From: Aptenodytes patagonicus
Taxonomy: Eukaryota > Chordata > Aves > Sphenisciformes > Spheniscidae
Assembly: GCF_965638725.1 (NCBI RefSeq)
Contig: NC_134956.1
Span: forward strand, 24,363,047-24,427,046
Direction: 5' to 3'
Length of the DNA stretch: 64,000 nt
Of this stretch, positions 25,501-38,256 are shown piece by piece; the stretch's first letter is position 1; every line of letters begins with the position of its first letter. A model generated the notes under the pieces. It was not told where the DNA came from. It searched no databases and saw only the letters and a list, made by a program, of their open reading frames with translations. The position numbers were made by a program, and so were the translations under genes.

Positions 25501-28500
25501 CGGAGGACAGGCACAGCGTAAGGGAGCAGACCTGTCCCTGCTCCCCATCACTTACTCCCTGCGTGCGTGGACTGGGACAGAGGCAGAAGCTGCCGAGTCC
25601 AGCTCTCCCCAGGAAGATGCTGGTCCCCGCCAGCAAGGGCTCAGCACTGACTGCCACTCTCCTGTCCCTCCACGTGCACCCAACAGGCAGATGATGCCCA
25701 CGCCTACAGCAACTCTTTTTCATCGTAATTATTTCTTTGCTCTGTTTCTTCTTTGCCTAATTTCCCCTCAGTGTACTACCACCTTTTAACAACATATTCC
25801 TGCTTCCAAAGACAACACTTTATGGCACAAGTTAAAATCCACCACTTCTAGGATTTCCAGACTGGCTAAGACAAGCGGTCCGTCTGAACAAGTCCCCTGT
25901 ACCCAAGAAGGGGCCGATGTAAGAAGCTGTAAAATCAGTAAGGCGGTAAATAGGGGGCTGCTGGCAGCTGGAGGCACGGACAACAAACCTGCCAGTGCTG
26001 GGCTGCTGCGGTACACAGCAGTGAATCCAGTGCAGCCAGCGTGTTGTCGTGAGAGGTCGGCTGGTTTCTGTGAAGCTTAATATCTTTTCAGCATCCAGTA
26101 TGACACGCAAATCGTATCTCCAACCCACGCTGACATTACCACCTGCAAACTACTCTGCACTCCATCATAATTCATAATTTAGGATATTGGACATTTTTAA
26201 TTAGCTCTTCTCTGTTTCTAAAGAGAAATTCCTACCACAAGTAAAAATCTTTATGATTATTGGCGAGTTAAAGAAAGGTAAAAAATAACTCATTGGGAGG
26301 TTTTTCTTTTTTTTTTTAGTCATTAAATGATTGAGACGATAAAAGAATGAAGAATCTGACAGATTAAACAGTTCTTGAGAAGACATGTCAACTTCAATAA
26401 TTTTAAAGCATTAGAACTGTCAAGCTTTCAAAATAGGGAAGATTGTATCTTTAGAAAACAAGGTTCTACTAATTGGCATGCATGAAAATCTAAATTGAGG
26501 CTAAAACTCAGTGATTAAAGGCTTTTTCTGATTACGGATATTTGAAAGCAACTCCATCTGTAAAGTTGGGTCTCCCATTCTGGGAGACAGCCAATTCTGA
26601 CTATTCCTCTGACTGCACGGGCACTTACAGCAGCCACACCTGAAGATTAGCATTTAGGCCAGGGAGGGCTGGGGTTTTGTGTTGTTTTTACCCGACTAAA
26701 TGATTCTAATATCTTATAATTACCAATCTGTTAGGGAATACTTGAGTCCACTAGAGATGCTCCGCATATTTTTGAGACAACAAAGCCCACGCTTCAAATC
26801 AAAACCAAAAAGATGGCTTCAGCGGCTGGTCAAGTTCCCATTAGCTCTTTGGTGGTGTCCCTTGCTTTGTACACATTTTTACATAGGTAAGAGATAGAAA
26901 TATCCTATCAAACTAATCGAGATTTTAGCAGAGTTTTAAAAGAAGCTACCCATACTAAAAAAAGGATGCGCAGGTCAGCTGTCTCTCCAACTCTGACAAC
27001 GATGGTAGGTAGGGACGTGTTATAGAGCTGCGGGAACCCGTCTGATCTTCACATAGTCACCCAGATAAACCACCATCACTGCACGACTGGGCTCCAAAAG
27101 ATGCTGAGTGCTAACTGAACACCTGTAACATTTTCATATCACTAATTCAGAGAAGTAATTTATAAATCAGCTTGGAATATGCTAAATATGAGAGTTAATA
27201 TCTGAATTTATTTCCTTTAATAAGGGGTGTCTTTGGAAGCGATACAAGCCTATCATGCAATCCCACTACTCATTTGAAGAAAGAGCACTAACTTGGGTCC
27301 ATTTCTAAATCAACACTCAAATTCTTAAAATATAGCTGAGAAGGAAGACAAACTGGATATACTGTGCTTAAAAAACAGCCCACGGGGGAAAACTAATGTA
27401 CCAAATCTTCAGCCAAGCGTAAAGTAACACAGACCCACTGAAGACAATTTAGAGATGATGTTAACTACCTACCAGCTGAGCATGTCTCTTAAGATTTCCT
27501 ACTTTGTAACATAAGAAAAAGCTTATGAAAATGCCAGTTTAATAGCAAGTGGATATCTTTATTTTCATTTGCTGGATTCATCTGCATGCCAAACAAATAA
27601 TTTAAAAGAAATTTGATCTATCAAATGGGAATATCTGCATGAGTAACTTTATCCAGATGCAGTAGGTGTTAGTGAGAATAGGTCTTAATTTTGGGAGAGG
27701 GAGGACTTGCTAAGCATCTAATAACCATCCAATTTTTTTTTTTTAAGGAGGAGTATTTGAGCTAAGCCAGAGTTCAAAGCATTTTGACATACTGTAAATG
27801 AATTCTTCTGTACATATAGTACTGATGAAGGCTCAGTGGAACTGTATATGAGAAACTTTGTTCCTTGCTGTAGCACATCAACAGTTCACAAAATTCAGTG
27901 TGAGATAAACTGAGCCTGCATGGTATATTCCTGGCCATTACTCTTAAAAACTGTTATTAGATAATAGGGAGCTTAAAAGGAAAATGGGTAACCACTAGCT
28001 GTTAGCTAAAAGGGACTAGCGAAACTACTGGCAAAATTAATTGTTTCTAAGGGCACAGTAAGGGAAATACCAGTTTGGGCTAAAAATACCCATGTTCTGC
28101 TGCCTGAGACAAAAATACAACATCGGATACCAGAACAATGTGCAAAAGATCAAATTCTGTTTGCTTACACCAATGCAAATAGGCAATCATTCCAGTAATT
28201 CCACCCGTTGAATTCCTGACTGGCACTGGCACACTTCAAGCATGTACTATCTTGCCTTTTCCTTAAACAAGCTTTGAACCATAATCTCTACTGTAGAGTA
28301 TTATTCACCAGATTTTCATTACAATTACAACACACTAGTTTCATACCACTAACTCCACTGCAGTCAGGTTCATAATCCAGAGAGTATATTAAATCTCAAA
28401 GCTGTACATACATAGTTAAACACAAAGTGACTCAGTTGGCTCCAAAATATAAAGAAAGACCTGAGTAATAAAATCCAAAGTGGCTTTCTCTGAGATGCCA

Positions 28501-29822
28501 TTTCTCCCAGGATAACACTACTAGGTCAACGGAGTGCTAAAAGCGTAATTTCATTTGTCATTTCTGTACTTACCAAACCTGACTTTCATGGAGAAGTGCT
28601 TTTTACAATGCACGTCAGGCTTTATTAATCTGATTTTCCTGTTCCTCTCCAAAGATATTTAATGCTTTAGTAATGATCAATATACTTGCTCTGATGATAA
28701 ACAAAGACAAATGAGTCTGTGCAGCCTGGATGGTATTTGTAATTACCACCTCTGTAGGCATTCAATTACATCTGATGAAAGGGTGAAAGAGTTGCCTTGT
28801 CTCTCTGACAGAGATGCATTTGCAGCGGATACTTGGCATGCAGCTGTCACTGTGCTAATTTCCTTCACCACATTCAGTTCACTGTTGCCAGCATAGTCCA
28901 GCGTGTCTATATTAAATATAAATGCCATGACATCCCTCCTAATGGAATTTCAGAGGAAATAGTGCAGAGGCCCATCATGCTGCTATCTCGCCTAGCCACC
29001 AACCAGAGCTCCATTTAGCCAGCGTAGGTTTGTCTGGGATCGCGTCGGATCGATTCATCAACATTCAAAACAGAGGTGGGCTGTGGCAAAGCAAAGCAGT
29101 GCTGGTGGTTTGCTTCATTCCCAACACTTTCCCTTGGGGCTGGACAGCCTTCAAGTAGCAAAATGCATGAGCTTTGGACTGTGGTGTCCTCTCTGTTCTG
29201 CGAAGGCACCTGGACCTGGCTAGGAAAGTGAAAAATACTGCAGTCCTAGATACTACTCTGTTCCCTTGGCTGCAGACCCACTGGGAACAGAACAAGACTG
29301 GAATGGGCGAGAGGGCAGTACTCGGAAGACTTCAGTTTCTCCAGGGAAAATAAGACAGAGCCATGCTTCTGCTGTACTACCGCTATTTGAATGGTAGCGC
29401 AGTTACTCCCATTGCTCACCTTACCCTTGGGAAACCACTTACTCTTCTCCTTTCGTTTGCATGGACGTGCCCTGTTGCTTCTATTCATTGAAGCCAATGG
29501 GATTTCAGTTTCATTTGATTTCAAATAGACCCGAATCGCACACTTGATTATTTAGATTATGTTTACTCATTTCAAAGTGTTAACAATGAGTCCCCAAGTA
29601 TCAGCAGACCTAAATAATGCATAATCTTCTTTCATTCAAATTCTCATACAAGTTCATTTTACTCAATTTGTTACTCAGTATTTGCCACCAGTTAAGGCAA
29701 CAAATACAAAGAGTAAGTTGTCAGAAAAATTCAAGCACAAAGCAACATCACTAGAATTACACTATCTCCCAAAGATTCACATTCACATCTCATGGCTGAA
29801 CTCAAAAGTCAGATTAAAAATT
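22531..29822. other. long non-coding stretch
   Basis: Single-copy AT-rich DNA with no recognisable CR1, LTR or SINE over 7 kb, which is long even for a bird. Two parts (about 23680-24000 and 28650-28990) lack simple repeats and carry TAATTA-type words, as conserved enhancers often do. A GC-richer part lies at 25380-25720 without a usable gene signal. Confidence 0.5.
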
Positions 29823-29843
29823 AATAAATGAATAAATAAATAA
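29823..29843. repeat. short AAAT-type microsatellite
   Basis: A run of AATA units with one interruption, followed by a CCA-rich tract. Confidence 0.7.
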
Positions 29844-32180
29844 CCACCACCACTGAGGAAAACTGATCTGAAAAGAGTTTTAGATTGGTAAATCCCTCAA
29901 ATTGTGCCCTCATGATTATTTGATTTTACACTTAAACATTAAACACATACTAACATGTGTAATATTGATACCGTTCCTGCACTTTTTAACAGTGAAGTGT
30001 TCCCTGTTGATACAAGTCTGCGAAGTGAGAGACTTGGGAGAAGACCAGAACAAAGAGAGGCTATGGTTTCACTGCTGAAAAAAATGCCTTCCTCAGTAAA
30101 ATACTCATATTTATCACAGTAAAAAGCCCAGAGAGCTACCCTTGTTTGTATACTGTCCTAGTCATGTTCTCAGGCATAAAACGTCATTAGTGCAGCTACT
30201 GTGTCTTTCCAGCATTAGCAAAAAAAAAAAAACAACGAAGTCACACTTCAAAAAGCCCACCAAAGTCAACTGCACTCTGTGTTTGCTGAGACAAATGCTT
30301 TGTGATTTGTATTCACAGTTCCTTTCTCCTCTCTGTCCAATTTTCAGGTGAAGTCTGCTCTGGAAGAGGTGTCAGCTGGGTAACTAAAATGCCTTTTTTG
30401 CTGTCCATGGGGAGAGCAGGCAGCGGCCAGGGTAGCAGCTCCTCTGCAAGGACCAGCGACACCCTGGCAGGCTCCCGCCTCCCCTTGTCTCACTGCGCAA
30501 AATCTAAACAGACAGGTGTAACCACACCAGGAAAGGTAAAGTCAAGAGATCTCAGAAGACACATTATTCTTTTAAGCCCATCGCTTACTGTGTATGCAGT
30601 CATGGCCTCACACCATCCCGAACGGATTCAGCCAAACCAAAATACCCCTCGAGGTATGTGCACAATGGCACTTTGCTGTGCTCCTCCTCCACGAAAGAAA
30701 CTGTTTTCCATAAGAAGTATATAGCCATGTGACATTAGTTAAAACACAATTTACAGACTGCTTTCCAGTTCAATATTCTAGTTGATTGGGGACCTTTAGG
30801 AACAATTTTCATTCCATATTATCCAAGCTCATTAAACAAACCCTATAAATTGTGTAAAATTGTTACAATCTTGGTTCATGAGTTTAAGTATGGCTTACCT
30901 TTCACTGCTCTCAGCTGTTCATAAAAATGTTAACACAAAAAATAAACACGTGCAGATTGTTTTCCACAGCTCTTCTTGACTGTAGAATAATTATTCAAAA
31001 ATGAAAAAGGAAATCTGATGTTCAAGAGTGAAAGTGTACAGTTTTGCTCCAAATTTTTACAAGAAGAACACACCTTATCCTTTCAAAATTTGTCCTGAAT
31101 ATCGGAGTAAAATTTACTGCATACTACTGGGCTACATCTATAAATACCTACTTTCCTCTAGAGTGGTAAGATTAGTGTTAAAAGGCCTGAGTGTATGTTC
31201 TTCTCATACTTTACTACTTCTAATCACTCTTCTACTCCATGATTTCCCAGTAGGTGACAAACAACACGGGATGTTTCAGAACCTGATCCAAACCTCACCA
31301 TCCAGAATCCTCTCCCATCACCAAAGGCACCACGGGCACCTAATGGAAAAGACACAGTGATCAAGCTTAGCTGCCCCCCCGGCTCAAAATATTTATAATG
31401 GGCTGTGTGTTAAGTCAGCCGAGCCAGACTCCACCAAGACTACTTTGAGCAGTGCTTGCTGCTGGGGAAGGAGCCGTGCTCAGAAGTGAACCTGCTCCAA
31501 AGGTGTTCCCTCCCGGCTCTTCCCCACCCACCATCACTGTCCGGGGCTGTGAGCATGAACGGCATCCATGCCATCGCCATGCCGGCCCAATACTCTAAGC
31601 CCATCATTACCAGTAGTGCATATTTTTGCTGCCCCCATTAGAAGTGAAAAATCCCTCTTATTTGCCATTGCTGGTTGATTTCAAGAAAGAGACCTTTGCT
31701 TGCTGTGTACACCAATGCACATCAATTATTTCAAGCGCTGCAGAAAACATTACTGAATTTACTGTACTCATCCGTTAGTACTTTCCCTTTCAGCAAAATA
31801 CATACACCACAGATAATCTGGGTTGTTACGGTCTGATACTAATGTATAATTCAGACAGTTGAGGTTTCTTTCAGCTACCGCATGCTCAACCATTTGAAGT
31901 GTTTTAAGTATATTTGTGTTTTCATTATACCGATAAAACAAAGAGGAGAGTCTGACGTCTTTTGATCTTGTTTAGGAGTAATCAAAATTCATCATTATTG
32001 TTATAAAGAAGAAAACATCAGTATTAGCAGATTTTCACTAAAATTATCATGATTCTTTATATATGCATACTAGAGAGCAAACTTCAAAGGAATTCCACAA
32101 ACTTACAGCAGCTAAAGATGCAGACTCAGATTTTTCTTTGATATTATAAAATGAATAGGACAGATAAAAGCTTTACTAAC
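29844..32180. other. non-coding stretch
   Basis: No repeat recognised. A plus-strand acceptor-like site with a long pyrimidine tract ends at 30347 and is followed by a short open segment; it is discussed under findings. Confidence 0.5.
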
Positions 32181-32327
32181 CTTGGGGTGCTCTTCCACAC
32201 AGTGCCAAAGGCTCACTGACATGCATAAGGGAGCTATATCCAGCACACCAAGAGTAAACAGAAGTTGATGCTTTTCTCCCAGATCACATAAAAGATTGGA
32301 AATACATGGTAAGTCCTTGTTTTGAAT
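32181..32327 (-). CDS. candidate internal coding exon (147 bp), gene not recognised
   Basis: On the minus strand, 49 codons stay open, from IQNKDLPCISNLL... to ...LWHCVEEHPK, and end at a donor AAG|GTTAGT. The acceptor is either at 32328 (…AAGGTCAG) or five bases earlier on the transcript, at …TTCCTTTAAG. An in-frame stop lies just beyond, so the frame starts here. With the first choice the exon is phase 0-0 and joins in frame to the phase-0 end of the candidate at 34799-34885. The peptide mixes leucine-rich helices with Cys and Trp, as in helical-repeat (HEAT/ARM-like) scaffolds, but I do not recognise a family. About 2.5 kb of putative intron separates the two. It is one of the two best coding candidates in the window outside the CR1. 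Confidence 0.35.
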
Positions 32328-32506
32328 CTGACCTTAAAGGAACTCAGAATTTTTTAACAGTGACAGAGAAAAAATACACGTTTGAATAGCAGGAGCTGAG
32401 ATACTTCCTTAATGTCAAATCTTACCTGGGTTGGCTAAGGAAAGGTTAATACTGGCAGACATGTGAATATATTGAAATAAGAGTTATTATTCTCTGTTGC
32501 TATGCA

Positions 32507-32536
32507 AGTACTTACACTATCTTAAGTGTAAGTACT
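32507..32536. repeat. perfect inverted repeat (12-bp arms, 6-base loop)
   Basis: AGTACTTACACT at 32507-32518 is the exact reverse complement of 32525-32536, with the loop ATCTTA between them. It lies about 180 bases upstream, in transcript sense, of the candidate exon at 32181-32327. Confidence 0.9.
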
Positions 32537-32834
32537 GAACCACAAATCCAGCCCAAAAGGAGAAGGTGCTGGCTATGTGAAGAGGCAACCAGGAATACAA
32601 CAGTGAGATCGATTGCTGCAGTTTCATGCTACAAAGATGCCGCATTGTCCCTGAAGAAAGAATCATGCTAGGAGCACAATTATGCTCCATGAGAGCACCA
32701 TTTCCATCATACGTTAAAAGCATTCTGGTATTTGTGCTTCAGAGAGCTGCTTTTAGGTTAGCTAATGAGATTTCTGCTGTGCACCCACAAAAGATGTGCC
32801 AATTTAGGTTTATGATTTCATCTGCACACTGACC

Positions 32835-33300
32835 ATACAGAACTGAAAACTGGAAGGAACTTCTGCCAACCTGAATACAAGAGACTTACACAGCTGTAGC
32901 AAAGCGGGGCTGGAAATCCTCTCCTCCACCCCCAGGCCAGTCAGAGCATACCTTTGTCACTCCTGATAGACGCCTGCCTAATCTGTGCTCAAGGAGCTCT
33001 AGGGCTGGAGACTAAGAAATGTCTTCATTCAGCCTAGTCCTCTCTTTACCGCTGTCTCCTGTGAAGCGTATTACTCCTTGCCCTACTCACCAGGGGCGTG
33101 GATAGGTTGTTGCTTTCCTTCTTGAAGTATTTAGGCATCTGATCACCCTCCTCACTTTGCTCAGACTTGTCTTCACTTTTTATAAAGAACTTGAGTTTGT
33201 TTAATCTTCTTCACAGGTCATTTTTCCTAAGCTTATACTCCCTCCTGTTGCTTTTCTTTTGGTGCCCAAAACAATGGAAAAAGAGTGTTACTTCACTTGC
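32835..33300 (-). mobile_element. ancient CR1 (L3-like) LINE relic
   Basis: A heavily worn CR1 copy in minus orientation. Several landmarks of the amniote CR1 3' region appear in the right order. They are ACTGGAAGGAACTTC (GGAAGGGACCTC-like), CTCCTGATAGACGCCTGCCTAATC, CTTGAAGTATTTAGGCATCTGATCACCCTCC, CTTCACAGGTCATTTTTCC and TTGGTGCCCAAAACAATGG. The spacing agrees, but identity is low throughout, and many small gaps break the reverse-transcriptase frame. It probably predates birds. Confidence 0.7.
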
Positions 33301-34798
33301 AGATTCAAGCGTCTCTCCTCCGCTAGTTTCCCAAGGCCATGCTACCCTGCGTGCCTGATGCTTTGAGTAGTGCTTCCCTATTGATTTCCCTCACAGCCAC
33401 TCAGATCTCTGTCTCTCATTTACTCACACACCTTCACAGCCATAAGGCGTGCTTTCAGCAGCAACGCTAGCTGTATTCAGGCTGCAGCTCCTCATGCATG
33501 GGTTTCACAACTACACAGTGAGGACCTCTCACAAACACAACGTGCTGGGCTACACGCTCCTAACTTCAAAATTCCCCTTGACGCTTTGTAGATGGTTTAG
33601 CCTGAAATGTACCTGTGGGGCTTGCGGGGAAGGAAACCAGTGGTGATCCTCCAGTCTGTTCCCTAAGGCAGGAGGGGCAGATGGCATCCTGTGAGCCAGC
33701 AGGACTTGGGGAAACCACTGGCAGAGCTATATACTAAATCTTGTCCCCAAGGCTGTGGCTTTCACGTCCAAACTACATCCCTGCAAAGGACTGACACACA
33801 GCGCATACAGACACAAGCAAAGAAAAGAATATCTCCCCAGAGAGAGATATTTCATAATAACTTTGTATTTATAAAGCCACAGGATAGAGACAGAGCCTTG
33901 GAGAAGGCAAGGAGCTTTTGCAAAGCCATGTATTCTCTCCTCTTGAACAGAAGGAGAGCAGCAGGTTTGTTGCCCTGCCCAGGGTAAAACAGCAAACATG
34001 AACAGCTCAATAAAGACCAGGTTTTATATTTCTGTGCACACTGAGAATTGCCTGCTACTGATCGGAAAACATCAGGCCTGACGCCCATGTTGGGCTGCCA
34101 TGGTCTGCAGCATGATGGATTGCTTTGAATCACTTCCCAAAAATCACTGGGTATGGGATTCATCTGACCAGACAGACATTTCTCCAGCAGTCACGCTAAT
34201 GATGAGCCAGACTCCTTTTATGGGAGTTCATTGCTGTATTGGTTTTGGCTGGGATCGAGCTGAACTGTGCTACAGAAGTGCCTGCTGCTTCCTATGTATA
34301 TATCTGAAGATGTATACAGGGATGCGAGATGATTTCCATGTTGGAAACAGCCTCCCATGAGTAGCAACTTGCTTAAAACAGGTCTGCAGGAAGATATGGT
34401 CTTACTCATCCCAGGAAGAGTTCATGAAAGGGTACCAATAGAGCAAGGCAAATATTTTCATCTCCCTTTTATTTTTAGTGCAGAAAATATAAAGCAAACG
34501 TTTCCCATACTAGCGCTGGTTTGTGAATGTTGTCTAACTCCACTCTTCAAATGGAATTGTTAAGCAGTTCCTATTTTTACGAAAAGATATCTTTGAGCAT
34601 TTCTGCACTCAAGGTATGTTTGACTACAGAAAACACCCATAAGTCTGCCACAAGGCAGGGACACTGCAGCCCAAGAGAAACCTGTTCTGAACTGCAAACT
34701 AGCGCACGTTTCCTCATTCCACCTGGAAAGCTGCATCGAGCCCCTTTCCCATTACCAGACAGACAATACCATTTCCAATGCATTTCTTCATGATTTAC
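33301..34798. other. non-coding stretch
   Basis: No further repeat recognised between the old CR1 relic and the candidate exon at 34799. Confidence 0.5.
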
Positions 34799-34885
34799 CT
34801 CACTTGAAGTAACGTCAGACTCCATTTGGCTCCGAGTTTCATCAGGTGCCATACCGCACAGACCTTTCCGAATGACCCATTCTGT
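34799..34885 (-). CDS. candidate internal coding exon (87 bp), gene not recognised
   Basis: On the minus strand a very good acceptor (GGGATTCCTTCTCTGTTAG) is followed by 29 open codons, TEWVIRKGLCGMAPDETRSQ and then an acidic Ser/Thr-rich end, and by a donor GAG|GTAAAT. The exon is phase 0-0 and joins in frame to the candidate at 32181-32327. The first half is hydrophobic and basic, while the second half is acidic with possible phosphorylation sites, so the join may sit in a loop between helices. I do not recognise the protein. A chance pairing of splice sites cannot be excluded. Confidence 0.35.
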
Positions 34886-37800
34886 CTAACAGAGAAGGAA
34901 TCCCACAGATTTATTACTGGTATCCTGCCAGGATTGCCAAGGGAGCCAAGCACGATGTGGGCTGCGCTGTGGAGGCCATTGCAGGATGACAGGCAGGACA
35001 CAACCACTGCTGAAATCAGTGGGAGACTTCCGGAGATTTCAATGGGTCCTGTTTTTGACTTGCCAAACCAAAGCTAGCCTCTGGTCAACACAACCCACAA
35101 CCATAACACTGCCTTAACCACTGTCACATGAAACAGCTCTCAAGAGGTTTTGGCACTCCTTTATGCATATATCACCCTCCTGTCTACTTCTCCATCTAAG
35201 CCTCAACCACAAGCTCCTGAAAGTTTCTGCATACCTGCTAGCACGTATATTGCACCTTCAGCTTCGTTAAATCAAAACATGCTAAAAAAATCCAATACTT
35301 CCAAGTACATGTAATGCATTTCCTGAGGAAAAAATTAAGAGATGAAATTTAGGTAATTATTCAATTAACAATTGTTATGTATACAAGAGAACCTGATTTA
35401 TGGGCAGCTGTTTACACAGGCAACTGCTTTAATTTGACAGCGTGCTCCTGGCTTCTCCCCAGACTTTGCTGTTTAATTAAAGTTAAACAGTTCAATACCC
35501 ATTTAGCCTACCAGCAAATGGAGAATTTAACTAATACTGAAGAGGGAAGAGAACTCTATTCATTTTTAATTGTACTGTAATAACACAAAGGAGGTCACTG
35601 AAGTGCAAAACTGTAAGGTGAACTGGATTCAACACTAATAACATGCTTGGATCTCAAAACATATGGTACCATCAACTTAGCTCTCACAAATCATGTCCAA
35701 CCACCTCCCCTACTCTACCCTCAGTCATGAGATTGCCCTCCATCTCCTGACAACTTATTTCTTCTTTTAGGTGACAAATGTTGCCTTCACTTGCCCTCCA
35801 GCTTTAAGGTCTGTAAGGAATACTCAGCATCTGTCTTAAAGCTTTTCCCTGTTAACATAAGAATTAGAAACTTACTTTTCCCCTCCCTCAAATGAAAGCT
35901 GAGATTCACACATAATGGTTTCAGCACACGGGTTCTGAGAAAGTCACTGACATTGAAGATTGGTGACAAGCCACACAGCTGGCAGCGAGACAGAATACCA
36001 GTATGCCTCTGCGAGAGTACTGGGTTGGATCCTTTAAAGGCATTAGAAGGATTGCTGCTTAGTGCAGAAGACCCCAGAGGCTACTTACAGTCACCATTCA
36101 ACACAGCAGGAAACCTTTCCCAGGGCAGGGCAAAAGATACAGGAAGGAAATATATTAAAACAGCATTAAAGGTGGAAATGTTTGTGCACACCTTGTGGGA
36201 TCAGGGTTTTCAGGGCTTGCCCAACATCATCCAAAGAGTCAATGGCAGACCTGCTCAACCACCTACTGAAAAGAGAAATAAATCGGAGCTTCAAGGCCAG
36301 ATCTGGTCTGCAATTTAATTTCCGAAGTGTGTGTGTTGTGGGGTCTGGTTTGTTACCGCAAGGGACGGTAAGGTGCAAGTTAAAATATAAAAAACCTACC
36401 TGTGTTTCACCAGGAAATTATTCCCCATGTGGGGTCTAAAGTTGTACTGAACACTGACGTATTGCAAATGAATTAATAGAAAATTAATGGACAAGCCCTC
36501 TAGCTATATACTAAGCCCACTCTTTTGTATCACAGTGTCAAAGGCAGACACTCATCACTGATGGAAGAAGGCAGAAATTCTGTGATGGAGAAACAGTGTC
36601 TGCATTTTGCTTTTGGAGAGACACGGCTAACACCCTGCGGAAGAAAGCGCGAGGGCAGGGTGAGCTGGGTGGACGGCTCGTGCCCCTCGTGGCAGCTGTT
36701 CCTCCACCCCATGCTCCCAGCAGAGCTGTACCACTTTAGGTGCTGCCGGCTGTAACGATCCCTGACCGCAGTGCCGGTAAGTCATTACTGGTTCCCTCCC
36801 TGCAGAGCCACGGCTCGTGGAGAAAGCCTTCTCTGCACACAGAGAATATAATCTAAAGAGCACAGCCAGGTCTCCAGAGGCACAGTCTCCCACATCTATA
36901 GTTCGTATTATAGATGAACTATATATTCTATAGCACACCATCAGCAATGCCTAAACAGGGAACTACTGTTTCTGCCTAGGTGATAATAAACAATTAAACT
37001 GTGACTGGCTTTCTCGACAAGACAATCCCAATGTCGCAAAATGGTGTTTGGAAGATACCTGCACTGCTGCGTCTGAGTGCCTGAAAGATCTGACAACATG
37101 TAATGAAAATATTTACCAGACGGAGGCAATTTTGGCCAGAAATGAAAGCTATTACATTTTGTAGAAACAGTCATTTGGAATTAATTCTTTGTACTAAGCC
37201 AACTTTAAAAAAAAGAAAGAAGAAAAAAAATACAGGGAAAAAAAGGTTGTCTGCCCGTGAAAAGAGGCTGAAGTCCTGAGCGCCTGGCGTGGCCTACCGC
37301 CATCATACCCATGGCCCACTCTCACAGTGTCTGGCATTTCTACCGACGGCCTCTGCAAGCTATCCCCTTTTCCAAGAACAACGGGGAAAACGAAACCTTC
37401 TCACAATCAAAGAGCACCTCTCCTGTGTGGAGCTAACAGCAGCCCGACAGCTGCAACTCTGCTGCTGAGGCTCACAGCTTTTCTCAGCCAAAGTGCTAAT
37501 TATAAGATCTATCGCCTGCACTTGCACAGGAGCTTTGGAAGCGATACTCAGGGCAGTACAAGGAACCACAGCCACGCTGAGGTTAGCGACACTGGCATGA
37601 CAGGGGTTTTGTGTACAGAGGACTCCGGCTCCCTTGGATCCCAGGATTAACCCAGCTCACTATTCCTGTAAGCTGGAGAAACTGGAAAGCAAGTGAAGCG
37701 CGGTGCACTCTGCGACCTGCATCCTGCTGGACCAGCTTTCCAGCTGCAGTGTAGGCTAAAGGGATTCCACACTGCGCTTACAAACAGCCGTCAATGTGAC

Positions 37801-38180
37801 TGTAGTGCACACAGCCTTGCACAAACCCCGTCCAAAGCAATTGCACGAATGAGCACACAGGCCACTGACACCGCTGCCAGGCACCCTTTCCTCCTCTCAC
37901 CAGTAATGGGCTGTACAACGAACGACAGCATCAGATCGCACCCTGAGGGCTTACACTATAGATGGAGGGCAACTTTGCTCCTAAAAGCAGGCTCAGGCTT
38001 GCATGGTTTTGCAATGCAGACATGACCAATAGCTCAGAGACTGCATTAGGAGATAGTCTTCCAGATTCCTCCCAGAGGTTTGCTTGTTCTGAGCTTCTTT
38101 CAGTGCTGGGATTTTCCCCTGTAATAAAGGTGGAATCAGTTTCTGTGCAGCAGCTGAAAACAAACAACCCAACAGAAAAA
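34886..38180. other. non-coding stretch
   Basis: No young repeat. A weak MIR-like string (CAAGCCACACAGCTGGCAG) occurs near 35968-35990. A 36-base minus-strand segment at 36400-36435 has a good donor (CAG|GTAGGT) and a fair acceptor. A-rich DNA lies at 37205-37245. Confidence 0.5.
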
Positions 38181-38256
38181 TATTTTAAAACCCTTTATAA
38201 TCATCCACCTATCCCAAATATTTTAAACCCCTTTATAATCATCCACCTATCCCAAA
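38181..38256. repeat. tandem duplication, 2 x 38 bp
   Basis: The unit at 38181-38218 is repeated directly at 38219-38256 with a single difference, A to C at the tenth base. The near-identity points to a recent event. Confidence 0.95.

Noticed and set aside
32424..32432. 9-base micro-exon between TTTCCTTAG and GTAAGA on the minus strand
   Set aside because: It would leave an intron of only about 90 bases to the next exon. Nine-base matches of this kind are common by chance.
35960..36010. MIR-like CAAGCCACACAGCTGGCAG
   Set aside because: Only one block matches and the flanks do not continue the MIR order.
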